Positions 34,991 to 46,596 of a stretch of DNA of 64,000 nt are shown here, piece after piece. The position numbers and the translations under genes are program-made. Every line of letters starts with the position of its first letter. Positions within the stretch are counted from its first letter, which is position 1. This DNA comes from Chamaecrista fasciculata (lineage: Eukaryota > Streptophyta > Magnoliopsida > Fabales > Fabaceae). The stretch is from NCBI GenBank assembly GCA_003254925.1, contig QANZ01045558.1, positions 1 through 64,000 on the forward strand, read 5' to 3'. The notes beneath the pieces are model-generated. The model saw nothing but the letters and a program-made list of their open reading frames with translations. It was not told the origin of the DNA and did no database searches.

Positions 34991-35218
34991 CATTTCTCCG
35001 AAATGTCAGACATGACACCTATGAGACATGAATTCTCTTGAGTTTGATCCCCAAGATCTCACTTGGATTACTAGTTATCATATGAGCTTGACCAAGGCGT
35101 ATTTCTAAATTTGCGTTAAATTCATAAATTCAATTATTTCGATAGGTTGAGGATAAAAAATATTCCTAAACTTTGACTCACCAAAATCATGAGAACAAAG
35201 CACTAGTATAACTATGTG

Positions 35219-35231
35219 CTTTGATACCAAT
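35219..35231 (-). other. Possible tRNA-Met primer-binding site on the minus strand
   Basis: The complement reads TTGGTATCAAAGC, one base from the canonical plant PBS TGGTATCAGAGC. A TGAATGATCTTGGG edge follows on the plus strand, which could be the end of a minus-oriented LTR. A short hairpin GATCTTGGG...CCCAAGATC lies immediately beyond. No paired LTR is found. Confidence 0.4.
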
Positions 35232-35517
35232 GAATGATCTTGGGACCTTAACACTTGACCGATGGACCCAAGATCAATTTACAAAAGCCAAAGAAACAAA
35301 ATAAATGCAAAATCTACTAACTTGCAATGCCTCGTTGGCATCTCTAATCCATTGGGTGAGGGGTATTATTTACTAGAAATAAAATAGTGATCCATAAATT
35401 ATTGCGGATTTCACCTTGAGGAGTAAGAAGATAAAGGACGAGTGAGGGTTCTTCCAAATGGCAGCTCCCTCCTCACTTTCTTAGCATGCACTACTCAAAA
35501 AGGTGGAGGAGGACTAC

Positions 35518-35650
35518 TAATTTTAGGAGAGAGCTCAAAATTCTCATCATATATGATGTGGGACTTCAATATATGATAGAGTTATGCCACGATGCACACT
35601 CCCTTATGGGCAACCCTATTTGAGTCACATGTAATAGCATGTGTAGCCTC
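35518..35650. repeat. Direct repeat, left copy
   Basis: About 133 bp, repeated at 35857-35991. Shared phrases include TCAATATATGATAGAGTTAT, CACACTCCCTTATGGGCAA and CACATGTAATAGCATGTGTA. Between the copies lies about 200 bp with repeated GAACCGG/CCAACCGG words, resembling a small transposon. Confidence 0.85.
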
Positions 35651-35856
35651 CAAGGTTATTAAAACAGGACCGGACATTGAACCGGGCGAGGGAGGGGTTC
35701 AAGGTTCAATGGTCCAACCGGGGTTCAACCAGGGTCGGACCGTTCATTAAATAAATAAATTAATTTTTGGATGAAAATAAAATGGACTCTATAAGTTGGG
35801 GACTCAAATGAGTAATTTGATGAAATGAAATAAATGTAACATGTGTATTAAGCTCC

Positions 35857-35991
35857 TAATTTTAGAAGGAGAAAGCTCAAAATTCTCATCGATGTGATGT
35901 GGGTCTTCAATATATGATAGAGTTATGCCACGACGCACACTCCCTTATGGGCAATTCTATGTGAGTCACATGTAATAGCATGTGTAGCCTC
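35857..35991. repeat. Direct repeat, right copy
   Basis: Second copy of the block at 35518-35650, about 90 percent alike by eye. The pair indicates a local duplication of roughly 340 bp. Confidence 0.85.
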
Positions 35992-37107
35992 TGATGGAAA
36001 TCGTTCTAATGCTCTTCAAAATCTTTTTAACGGGTCAACTTATAACTCGATCAAACTCTCCCATGGGCATATACGAGTCCCAAAAACCAACAAGTTTATT
36101 AAAAAATGGAAGAAATGAATAATTGAATATACTTTACTCTAAGGAAAATCTATATAGTTTAGGGTCAGGCATGTATCTATATATATATATATTATGTGTG
36201 TGTGAGTCTTTATGATCCCATTTTCACTTCGAAGAATGATATAGTGTATTCATTTCTTTCGTAACTTCTCGTGTTGTTCCTAAAAGAAAGAAGCATGTGC
36301 ATATATACTGATAACATTCCTTAATCATATTATAATTAACACTCTTAGTTATATATAAGAGTATAAGACACTCTTTTCCATTTTGATATATCTATTACGA
36401 GCTTCAATATGTGTCACAAATTTTACATGCGTATTATACATACATTCATATGATATATAATATTATATAATATTATATATAGATCCTTAGTATGTTCAAT
36501 AGCTAGCTTCTCAATGATTTGAAAATGGCGAAATCGCTTGATTCTTAGCCTACCGAGGTGAATAACAGCAGGAAAAGAAACTTGAAAACTTATTTCTCTC
36601 CTGCATCATCATAAACACAAATAGAGTATTAGTAATCTTCGCATGCATTAATACAAACATATATTAATAATATTTAGATTTAAAAATTTCAAATTAAATT
36701 ATAAAAATTACTAAAAAAATATAATGAGCAATCATTTTGTGTTAGAGTTGTTAAATTTATTTTTAAAACTCTTTCTCTTCCTAAGATTTTATATCTTGTT
36801 AATATATAGTTTTGAGATAATATTATAGATAAAAAATCTCTGAAGTTATTTGTAGTAGTATAGATATATGATGATGTTATTTGTTAATAAGTAATATTTG
36901 CCCATGTATAATATAATATATTAAAATTGATGGGTCAGTTGTATAAATGGTTTATTTTTTTTCATCCACATCACTATGGAGATTAACATAATTATTAAGA
37001 AAAAAAAATGTGAGGACTAGAAGTATATTCATTAGCATACATAACTTTACATATATTATTTGAATCATAATTTTCTTGGAATTTATAGAGTAGTGTTCGA
37101 TTATATT
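35992..37107. other. AT-rich intergenic sequence
   Basis: No coding frame or bounded repeat is recognised up to the truncated LTR at 37108. Confidence 0.45.
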
Positions 37108-38370
37108 GTTAATCTGAAGGAGAATTCGAAGGAGACCCGAATTCATCGTTCTTTATTGTATAAGGGAGTTTATAATTATAGTTGTGTCTTTTTTTTTTTT
37201 TGCCTGAATAGTTGTGTCTTCTATTGCTAGTATATATATATATATTGAGTTCATCTATGTATGATTAGTTTTAGATAATAGTCTTAGATTGCTTTAATAC
37301 TTTCATAACTTGTTATTTATAATTGTGAGTGTTACAAGTGGAACCCTTATTATTATATTCATTAAAGTTACTCTTCTTTTCACATGTATGGTTTCCATGC
37401 TCGGTTGAGTGAGTCATCTATCTAATTTCTATTATCGTCATTGCTTACTTGAGGTTATAATTATAATTGTCATTTATTTCCTATAAGTAGGGTAGGTTGC
37501 GTACTTATAATCTAATTTATCTTCGTTGAAGATATATCTTTGAATGTGGTTTGATAGTTAGATATAATCTTAATAATAAATTCCTGATTGTCTTTATGAA
37601 CTAGGAAGGTTGAGTTCGTGATTGTTCTTAGGAATATTGATATTTATCTTTTATTGTTTTTATCTTTTATGTTTATTGTTTTATTCCTCATAACTTTAAT
37701 AGCCTATCAACCTAAGTTCTTTGTTGTTTATGCAGTTGATTAGTAGTTATTCTTAGCCACACGAAGTTCCGCGAGAGATCGACCCTTGATTAACATCTAT
37801 ATTATATTTTAATATATAGTTATACTTAGGGATGATCAAAATACGCATATCCAATGGGGACCCTGAAATTTACCCTATGGGTATGGGTCTGGACGCGGAC
37901 CATTCCTTAATGGGTCTGGGTCCGGGTATGGTGGTACCCAACCCTTACCCTACCATATACCCATTATTAATAATAAATATATTTTTATATATAAAAAATA
38001 TAATATTTTAACACTTTTTATTGAAAAAATATTAAAGTTCTTATACATATTGAAATATTTTATTAATGCATTCATATTTATGATTTATTTTTTTTATTTT
38101 AGTAGTTATAGATGTAAAAAGTTGAATGAATATAAATTTTATATTAACAAAAAATAGTTTATTTTAAAATTTTTCCGGTTCCGGGTCCGGGTTCGGGTAT
38201 GGGATTAGACTACTCAGCGGGTATGAGTATGGGGATTGATTTTGATAGTCGCTCACATACGGGTCCGGGTCCAGGTATCATAGTACCTACCCATGATCAT
38301 CCCTAGTTATACTTGAAAGCTGATGTATAATTAAATTTGATTTTTAGACACCTTACGACGGTGCTGGTCA
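37108..38370 (+). mobile_element. 5' LTR of an Athila-like gypsy element, truncated, with nested MITE
   Basis: The segment 37108-37716 aligns with 43345-43931 at about 93 percent by eye, including CGTTCTTTATTGTATAAG-like and AAGTGGAACCCTTATTATTA phrases, so the two are LTRs of one element. The first 700 bp of this LTR are missing. It ends in CA at 38370, five bases before a gypsy-type primer-binding site. A 477-bp MITE sits inside at 37828-38304. Confidence 0.78.
37828..38304. mobile_element. MITE nested in the LTR (GGGATGATCA family)
   Basis: 477 bp with ends AGGGATGATC and GATCATCCCT, a perfect 10-bp inverted repeat. AGTTATACTT flanks it on both sides (37818-37827, 38305-38314), a 10-bp duplication, or 9 bp if one base belongs to the element. 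Both termini are rich in GGGTATGGGT-type words. Relatives are at 23456-23938 and, more diverged, 47206-47680. Confidence 0.9.
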
Positions 38371-38375
38371 AATTT

Positions 38376-38393
38376 TGGCGCTGTTGCCAGAGA
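38376..38393 (+). other. Primer-binding site, tRNA-Asp type
   Basis: TGGCGCTGTTGCCAGAGA differs at only a few positions from TGGCGCCGTTGCCGGGGA, the site of Athila-like gypsy elements that is complementary to tRNA-Asp. Confidence 0.75.
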
Positions 38394-39521
38394 ACTTCAA
38401 TAAGGGTAACGGTTAATTGTGTAAGTTCTTAGAATTTAGGTTTTGCATTCATATAAGTTCATATAGTTTTCACATTAGGAATTGCATTAGATCTAGGTTC
38501 ATATTAGAATTGCATTTGCATCTTGTTTTTAATTTTCTTATTTTTGATTTTATTAAATAAAAAATAAAAATATATTCTTGAAAATTATTTTTGAGTCCTA
38601 ATTCTTAAAGGATTCTTGTTAATTTAAATTTTGATTAGATTTTTCAGTTAAATATCTTTTTAAAATTTGATTCTTGACTAGATCTTTAGGATAGAGATTT
38701 TTAGTTTAAAATATTTTTAAATACTTTAGGAATTTTCAAAAATTACAAAAAAAAAAATATTTAAAAAAAATAAAAAAATAATAAAAATAATATATATATA
38801 TATTTGTATAAAGATCTTTTAAAATTTGAAATCTTGATTCTTCCAAGATTTCTTTTAATTTGATTTTTGAGTTGATTATTTAAATTTATTTAAAAATAAG
38901 ATATTTTTTCAATTTGATTCTTTTTTTTAGCCAAATTTCAATTTGATTCTTGATTGAATCTTTAAGATAAGATTTATTTTCTTTTAAAAAAATAATATAT
39001 ATATATATACATATATATTTTCAAAAAATAAATTTTAGAAGATCAAACAAAATAAAAAATAATAATAACAACAAATAATTATTTTCGAAATAAAATAATA
39101 TTAATAATAATAATAATAAATATTTTTGAAAATTAATTATAATAAGTCTTTGTTTTATTTAAGAGAAATTCTGTGAAGGTAATTATGCTGTCTAAGGAAG
39201 TTGGTTTTTAAGTGGGACCATTTGTAAACTCACCAATTTTTCTTGGAAATTACTTAATAGAATTATTCAATAAAATAATAAAATTTATAATTTTAAAAAA
39301 TTAATATATATATATATAACAATAAAATAATAATAGTAATGATAAATATTTTATTTTTGTTTTTACAAAAAAATTAATTAATTAATTAATTAATTAATAT
39401 TTCTTAAAATAAAATTTAAAAAAATATATTTTATAAAATAATAATTTTTATAGTTATTATTTTCTCAATTTGTTTTTTTTAATTCTTTTATTTTTAAGTC
39501 GTGGAGGAATATTTTGCTTAA

Positions 39522-40448
39522 ATGCCTAGACAGAATTTCCCTCCAATTAGATACTATAGAAATAATTCTTCTTATTGTGATTATAGTGATGATGATTTGC
39601 CTTACAATTACAATTCATATGATTATAGTTCTTGTGATTCTTATGATTATTCACATGATTATCATGACTCCAATAATTATAATTATGACTCTTTTTATGA
39701 ATCATCTAACCATGATTCTTCTAGAAATCATTCTCATAGGTTCAATGGTTATATAAATCGTTACGAGGGCGACCGATCAACTCTAGAAGCATTCAAAAGG
39801 TGTCTCGACTCGCTAGACGCTTTAAATCTAGAAAGGTCAACCAAGTGTTGTGAAGGTAACCAAAATCAAAACACCAATATCCATCAACAAGATGATCAAC
39901 AAGTCGAGGAGAGCCTACCGTCACGTGAGGAAGGCACCAAAAACTTGGAAGTTATCAAGTTCCGATGTGAAGAAGATACTACTTTGGAGTTGGAGGGAGC
40001 TGCTCTAGCACTCTCTTTAATTGCAAATAAAATGTTGGTGTTTGAGCAAAAAGAGAACGACCTAAGGGAGGAGAAGGAAGAATTGACTAAGGAAAGTATC
40101 GAGGATGTAGGTAACATGCCTTTAATTGATAATTTTATTTCTGTTAGCCCTCTTTCCTTTTCTTGTGATGATACAGGCAAGCAATATGACAAGGAGGATG
40201 AAATTAAAATGGAAGATTCTGATCTTCGTGATTATTATAAAACCTCCTTCTCTACTCAATTGCCTGACTCCAATAGCTCTTATGAGAAAAATGGCAAACC
40301 GTGTAAGGAAGTTGATCAATTACTTGTCATTGATCGAAACACACCTTGGAAACAGCTGAAGTTTTCAAGGAGTACTAGCTCTTGGAGAAAGAAGAAGAAG
40401 AATCCGTGGACCCACCTCCGACAAGGATTAACAAACAACTTAAAATAG
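39522..40448 (+). CDS. Tyr/Asn/Asp-rich ORF of the Athila-like element
   Basis: 308 codons from ATG, located about 1.1 kb inside the element. The N-terminal 70 residues are dominated by Y, N, D and S (for example NYNSYDYSSCDSYDYSHDY); the middle is acidic with a likely coiled-coil stretch (FEQKENDLREEKEELTKE). I see no zinc knuckle or protease motif, so it is at best a gag-position protein of a non-autonomous element. At its end the frame probably shifts at a GAA-repeat: another frame, 40382-40666, continues with the more structured IEKPPLTFIDFVISAHSF. Function is unknown. Confidence 0.5.
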   Translation: MPRQNFPPIRYYRNNSSYCDYSDDDLPYNYNSYDYSSCDSYDYSHDYHDSNNYNYDSFYESSNHDSSRNHSHRFNGYINRYEGDRSTLEAFKRCLDSLDALNLERSTKCCEGNQNQNTNIHQQDDQQVEESLPSREEGTKNLEVIKFRCEEDTTLELEGAALALSLIANKMLVFEQKENDLREEKEELTKESIEDVGNMPLIDNFISVSPLSFSCDDTGKQYDKEDEIKMEDSDLRDYYKTSFSTQLPDSNSSYEKNGKPCKEVDQLLVIDRNTPWKQLKFSRSTSSWRKKKKNPWTHLRQGLTNNLK

Positions 40449-40666
40449 AGAAGCCTCCTCTCACTTTTATTGACTTCGTTATTTCTGCGCATTCTTTTTC
40501 CACATTGCCTTGCATTTACGATTATATTTATTTTTGTGGTATAGGTGCAAAGGAAAATTTTCATGAGGAGTATGCTGACCAAAGGGAGGGGAACCTCACA
40601 TGTTCCCTTGAGCGCCGACGCCTCTTGACCCTTTGGATTTTCAAAGAGAATTTGAAGTCAGATTAA
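40382..40666 (+). pseudogene. Continuation of the element ORF in another frame
   Basis: This 94-codon frame overlaps the end of the preceding ORF by 67 bp. Its first residues (KEEEESVDPPPTRINKQ) read as the more natural continuation after the acidic middle part. The overlap contains an AAGAAGAAGAAG tract where slippage or an indel would change frame. It may be a simple mutation or an error. Confidence 0.4.
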
Positions 40667-42637
40667 GCTTCAAAGTTGTTTCTTTTTTCCACTTATCTCT
40701 CTCTTTATTCTAAATATTCTTTACAAGATAAGTGTGGGGGAGGAAACAACCCTAGTAGGTTAGATTTTATCATTTTTAGTACTTTACTTTTGATTTTTGG
40801 TTTTTGGTTTTGATTTGATGTTTTTCGTTTTAATTTTCTTTAGGTTAGTATATTTAGGTTAGTTTAATTTTAGTATACCCTATTTTTCAGTTTTGCTTTA
40901 TTTTATTTAGGTTAGTTTAAGTTTCTTTAGGATAGTTTTAGGTCAAAACTCCCTACTAACTAATTACTTTGAGCTCTTGTGAGTATTTTGCAGCTTTCAC
41001 CTAGTTAAAGCTTATTTTATATAGTGGTTCTATTTGGTGTGTTGGTTTTGCTTCTTCCTTCCTTTTTATCTATTATTTTTTGTATTGACGACAATGCTAG
41101 GTTTAAAGTGAGGGAGTGGTATAAACCCCTTGTGTTTATTTGTGTTTTACTTTAAATTGCTTGGTTTATTATTTTCTTGTTCTTATTCTGACGCATTGGG
41201 GACAATGCTACGTTCGAGTGTGGGGGAGTGGTAAACTTTGCTAGTTTACACTTTTTGCACCGCCAAAAAAATTTTCCTGTGGTTTTTCAGGTATTTTATG
41301 CATGAAGTCCATTATCTTTTACGAATTTTACGCCTGCATTGATGGTTTGGTAGTTAGTGTATTCTTTAGCTATCTCCTGAACTTGATCACTTCATGTCAT
41401 GGCTCTATGCATGCATCTTTTTACCTATAAAATTTGATTTTCCGTTGTGTTCAATAAACTTGCTGTTTTACTTTTTGTCCATTGGCTTAGCTAGGTAGGT
41501 AGAAGTCTTATATGTATTTGAGTTCATGTGATAATTTTTCTAGGTTCACATCTTTGATATTATCATGTTTTTTCTATTAATTGTTGAATTTTCAAAAGAT
41601 GAGTTTTTGTGTTTAACAAGTCTTTTAGATTATCTATGATCAACTTTGAGTGCCATAACCCCGTTGGAAGTTGAAGCCTTAAATATTTCCTATTTTATAG
41701 AGATGTCTTAGTCCTTTAGCTTGATTTTCTCTAGAACTTTTTTTAATTCTTAGTTAAAGCTTTATGTGTTTTAAATATCTTTAATATGATAGAGACAATT
41801 TTATTCTTTCACCCTTTTATCCCAAATACAAGCCATAAAAATATATTTATCCCTAGTTAGCCCCTTTGAGCCTTTTCAATTAGGTGTTTTAAATATGACT
41901 ATACACATTTCTTTTAGTAGAAGTTTTTGCCATAGTCCTCTTTTTTTTTTTTTTAATGTTTTTATCTCTCTTAAGATTGGGCTTTACCAGTTGTATTAAA
42001 AAAATATATATATGAAAAGAAAAAGAAAAAGTATCTTGCCATAAATAAAAGAAAAATTCAAACAACAAGAGAAAAAGATAGCTATCAAAAAGAGAAGAGC
42101 CATGTGCTTATTGATTCTTAGAAAAAAAAATATATGTGATTCAACTAAGGATCGGCAATAAACCTTAGAAAAGGAGGATGAGGATTTCATGAGGATGTTG
42201 GTTCTCGAGTATACTAAAGTGAAATTTTGTAAGTCTAACACTAAATTTCCTTTATTTGTTCACTATCATTATATATGGTCTTCCCATTCATTACAACCCT
42301 TTAAAGACCTCTTGATTTTAGATTATTTAACACTTGTAGTGGAGACTTAGAGAATTATTACAAGCTTATGGTTGGAGATCTTGTCAAACTAGGACTTGAG
42401 AGAAATAAACCCCAATATGGTGAGCTTAGAGTGATACAATTTTAGTTGGTCAATTGAGAGTCTAGTTGAGTTGTCTTGCATATTTATTCACTTTTGTTAT
42501 TCTTCAATTATAAGAATTCTCGTGGTCGAGTCAAACTTGTGTGCTTAGCTAGGTTGTCCTTAACTCTCTTGCATCTTTGTTTTTCTTTCTACTTCGTAGC
42601 TTTGCTCGGGAGTGCAAAGGTTTAAGTGTGGGGGATT
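40667..42637 (+). mobile_element. Non-coding 3' part of the Athila-like element
   Basis: No pol genes are present; the element is internally deleted or non-autonomous. The motif AGTGTGGGGGA occurs three times (40731, 41217 and 42625); the last lies directly before the 3' LTR and is the polypurine tract. The phrase GGGGACAATGCTACGTTCGA preceding the second copy is typical of this group. Confidence 0.65.
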
Positions 42638-43931
42638 TGATCGGACCAAAAATGACTATGTTAATTGATCATCTTTTACTATCTTTTATAATCTAATTGA
42701 TGCATAAATGACTGCTTACATAGCTAGTGTTGTGCTAAGGTGTTGGATTCCGCTTAAGCATAAAAGCATGCATTTTGCAGTGTTTTTACATTTAATTTGT
42801 GTCTAAGTGAATTAGAGGTTCTGCGTGAGTGTTTGCTAGTGTCTTTCAAGTCTAATATCACCTTAAACCTAAAAATATGGATGAACCAAGGATGGAGTTG
42901 ACACGGTTACAAAATGGCAAAGTAGAGTATTTGAGCCGCCATTTGCACCGGCGACGCAGCCCACAGTGCAAGCCTGAAAAATCTGGGAATGACGCTTACG
43001 TCAAGAAGAGCTTCTAGAAGAAATTTGGAATTGAGCCGTCATGTGAGCCGTCATTGTTTCCCCACGGTGCAAGTAACATATCTTTAGAAATAGGAGTTTG
43101 ATCTGACCAGGACTCGCATCTTGGAAGCGGTTGAGAAAATCTAGAAAAATCTCCTTGAGTTGTCACACTGCGATGGCAGCGCAGGTGACGACGCAAGCCC
43201 AAATCTTTGCCTATAAATACCGAGTTGATTCCACACATTTAGAGACTTCTTTTGGATCCTGATCCAGAGCTCTCTCTGGGCGTTTAGTTTAGGAATTCTC
43301 TCTTCTCTCTCCCAAGTCCTTATGGACTAATTCTATCGTCAACGCGAAGGAGAATGTGAAGGAGGCCCGAGTTCATCGTTCTTCATTGTATAAGGAGTTT
43401 ATCATTATAGTTATGTCTTCTATTGTTAGTATATATATATACATATATATATATCGAGTCGATCTATGTATGATTAGTTTTAGATAATAGTCTTAGATTT
43501 CTTTAATAATTTCATAACTTGTTGTCTATAATTATGAGTGTTACAAGTGGAACCCTTATTATTATATTCAATAAAGTTACTCTTCTTTTCTCATGTATGG
43601 TTTCCATTTTCGGTTGAGTGAGTCATCTATTTAATTTTTATTATCGTCATTGCTTACAAAGATGTTATAATTATAATTGCCATTTATTTCCTATAAGTAG
43701 GGTAAGTTGCAGGTACTTATAATCTAATTTATCTTCATCGAAGATATATCTTTGAAGGTGGTTTGATAGTTAGACATAATCTTAATAATAAATTTTCGAT
43801 TGTCTTTATGAACTAGGAAGGTTGAGTTCGTGATTGTTCTTAGGATTGATATTTATCTTTTATTATTTTTATCTTTTATGTTTATTGTTTTATTCCTCAT
43901 AACTTTAATAGCCTATCAACCTAAGTTCTTG
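42638..43931 (+). mobile_element. 3' LTR of the Athila-like element, 3'-truncated
   Basis: Begins TGATCGGACC directly after the polypurine tract GTGTGGGGGATT. A TATA box (TATAAATA) lies at 43212-43219. From 43345 it parallels the 5' LTR. It stops at 43931, where copia sequence starts, so its last 170 bp or so (not counting the MITE) are missing. Confidence 0.78.
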
Positions 43932-45000
43932 AGGGGTTCGACTATATTGAGGCTTACTCCCATGGCGTGAAACCTACAAGTACTCACATTGTAAGCCTAA
44001 CTATATCACATAGTTTGCCTTCATTTCAGCTAGATACAAGTAATGCCGTCCTTAATGGAACTATGTGTAAAGTCATTTACATGTTACAACCTCTTGATTT
44101 TGAGCACTCAGATAAGATACTTGTATACAAATTACACAAGTCTTTGTATGGCTTTATATAAGCAAGCCCTTAAGACTTGGTTTCAAAGATTTGCTTTCAC
44201 CCTATTATATTCTAACTTGGTTTTGTTGGTAGCCAGAGTGAACTCTCTCTATTTGTTTATGCTTTTCCTTTCTCTACCACTTATCCACTTGTTTATGTTG
44301 ATGATATAATTTATTGGTTCTCCTTTGCCCATCATCAAAAAATTCAAACACAGTCTTAACACTTTCGTCACCCTTAAAGATCTTGGCCTCATGCACTATT
44401 TTCTCAACATTGGAGTTTCTTCCATGGTAGATGGTTCTTTACAACATTCCCAAACCAAGTATTTTTCTTCATTAATTACTTAAGAAATCCATATAGTTGA
44501 AGCCAAACCCATCAACATTGTAATGGTATAGGAGTCAAGCTAACTAAGTATGGATATTATCTAATACATGATTGTAGGGTATATCATATATCGTTCCATT
44601 ATTGGATCCTTACAGTGTGCTACTACCATGCTACCTAAACTATCCTCTTTTGTGAACAAGGTGTTTAATGTGCTAGTTCATGAGCAACCATCTTGAGGAA
44701 CATGGTGTTCTTTGTCAAATGAGTTTTTAAGGTATCTAAAGAGCACTATAATGCATGGTATAAATTTTAGCAAGAGTTACTCTCTTTCCTTTACTGTCTA
44801 TTATATTATAATGCTAACTAGACTAGTGACATGGATGACCACAAGTATACCAAGTTTTCCCCTATTTATAGGCTATAATATCATTTCTAAACGTTCCATG
44901 AAGCAACTTGTCATTGCTCAATCGAGTATTGAAGTTGAATACTAGAGTTTTGCCTCTATTGTATTAGAAATTACTTGTGTGTCTTCTCTTTTATGAGCAC
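43931..45000 (+). pseudogene. Copia reverse transcriptase / RNase H relic
   Basis: Conserved copia motifs are readable in changing frames: EGFDYIEAYS at 43932, FQLDTSNAVLNGTMC near 44030, KLHKSLYG near 44135, the catalytic YVDD (VYVDDI) near 44298, LKDLGLMHYFL near 44380 and RNase H IAQSSIEVEY near 44920. Several stops and frameshifts make it non-functional. It lies fused to the broken Athila LTR with no visible spacer. Confidence 0.88.
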
Positions 45001-45666
45001 TTCATGGGGGTATATGGGTAATAGAGTATATACTTCATGGAAATTTACTTAGCATTTGTTATTTATATTAGTTACGATTAATTTGAGTTTGGTAGATATA
45101 TGTTTAATTTGTTAGAATTTCTTATGCAAGTTTGGTATGGTATATATATAGACTTGGTCACTATATTATACACATTTGATAATACATACCATGGTTGCAA
45201 ATTGCAATCGCAATCGCAATTGTAAATGTAATCGCAATATTACTATTGCAATAGTGGTTGTAACAACATCTAGTCATAATATCAACCCCCACAAATTGAT
45301 TACAACCTATTTTGCAACACTCGCAATCATAATAAACACATGCAATACAATGGCAACTACAATTTGTAACATTTATACATACACTAGACAATATTTTGTT
45401 TATAGATCTATATAGCACTGTTGATCCATGAGTTGACTTGGGGGGTATGGATCAAACCGGCCAAAGCTACATATATGATGCTATTAAGGAGTAATTTATT
45501 ACTCTTTAAAGCATTATATGGTCATATTTTCCTTTTAAAATTTCTTTCGATATCCAACAACCGATTCAAAACACTCAAATTCTTTAGAATTGTATTCTCA
45601 AATTAATGACAAGGATGATGATGCAATCAATTTGTTAATTAAGATCAAAAGAATATATAAGTATTA
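45001..45666. other. Intergenic sequence with degenerate GCAATC repeats
   Basis: Near 45197-45260 the hexamer GCAATC recurs in imperfect tandem (TGCAATCGCAATCGCAATTG). The rest is AT-rich without a gene. Confidence 0.5.
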
Positions 45667-46094
45667 GGGTAAATTACACTTTAGTACCCTGTGGTTTGAC
45701 CATATTTCACTTTGGTACCCTGTGATTTGAAACTTGACACTTTGGTACCCTGTGGTATTCTCCATTAACACTTTGGTACCATTTGAGGCTAGTTTGCAAT
45801 TTTAACCATAATAAATTTTGCAAAAATTAAATATTGACCCCAAAAAATTTTCAAAAAATTACAAATAGGTCCCTGCATACATATTATCTAGGGACTAAAA
45901 TGAAAATTTAAAAAAAATTAGGGTCAATATGTAATTTTTGCAAAATTTGTTATGGTTAAAATTACAAAATAGCTCCAAAGAGTACCAAAATGTTAATGGA
46001 GAATACCACAGGGTACCAAAGTGTCAGGTTTCAAACCACAGGGTACCAAAGTAAAATAGGGTCAAACCACAGGGTACCAAAGTGTAATTTACCC
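45667..46094. mobile_element. Foldback MITE (GGGTAAATT family) beside the RIN4-like gene
   Basis: 428 bp, same family and same palindromic layout as 32063-32492, with GGGTAAATT/AATTTACCC ends and the repeated TTTGGTACC words. The flanking 9-mers do not match, so the target duplication has decayed. It ends 27 bp beyond the stop codon of the minus-strand gene at 46122-46520. Confidence 0.88.
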
Positions 46095-46121
46095 TTTATA
46101 TAAATATTAATTTACTAATCA

Positions 46122-46520
46122 TTAAAGAAAGAATTGATGAGTGATGTAGTTAATTACCATTGGAGCTGGAGGCTCATGTCGATGGTGATGATGATGATGA
46201 TGATGTGATTGTTGTTGATGAGGATGATGATAATAATGGTGGTGATGATGATAAGGAGGAGAGTTATGAACATTGTTGTTAATCTTTTTGTGAGTATCCT
46301 TCTTGTTGGTAATGGTAGATGTAGTATTAGTACTAACACTATCCTTGTCCTTATTGTCATCATGATGGCTAAGACGTTTGACCTCAGTCAAGTCGTTCTT
46401 ATTTTGCAACCTTTCAACACGAGCCCTTGTGAACATCACTGTGTATCCTGACTCGATTGAATTCTTATCCCACCCCCCAAATTGTGGCACAGCATTTCGA
46501 CCACCTCTTCTCTGCATCAT
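46122..46520 (-). CDS. RIN4/NOI-domain protein, His-rich C-terminus
   Basis: 132 residues. The N-terminal part has the motif AVPQFGGWD, which fits the VPxFGxW consensus of the NOI/RIN4 family (the site cut by the bacterial protease AvrRpt2 in RIN4), followed by YTVMFTRARVERLQNKND, typical of the rest of the NOI domain. Family members are small, often membrane-attached regulators of immunity guarded by NLR receptors; whether this one is so used is unknown. Residues 86-116 are His-rich (runs of H with Y, P and Q) from a CAT/CAC microsatellite. There is no C-terminal acylation cysteine cluster. The ATG at 46520 may be genuine, but GATGCAG just inside it could be a splice acceptor, with a short first exon upstream. 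GTAATT near the end might be a donor. One exon is the simplest reading. Confidence 0.72.
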   Translation of the reverse strand: MMQRRGGRNAVPQFGGWDKNSIESGYTVMFTRARVERLQNKNDLTEVKRLSHHDDNKDKDSVSTNTTSTITNKKDTHKKINNNVHNSPPYHHHHHYYHHPHQQQSHHHHHHHHRHEPPAPMVINYITHQFFL

Positions 46521-46596
46521 GCATATATATACATTAATGTTTTCATCATATTATATATATATATATACCATTCATTCATTCTATAAAAAAAAAAGT

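Noticed and set aside
39514-39756. Ile/Met-rich frame overlapping the Tyr-rich ORF
   Set aside because: It is the shadow of the low-complexity GAT/TAT tract in another frame; the ATG-initiated 308-codon frame is longer and compositionally more plausible.
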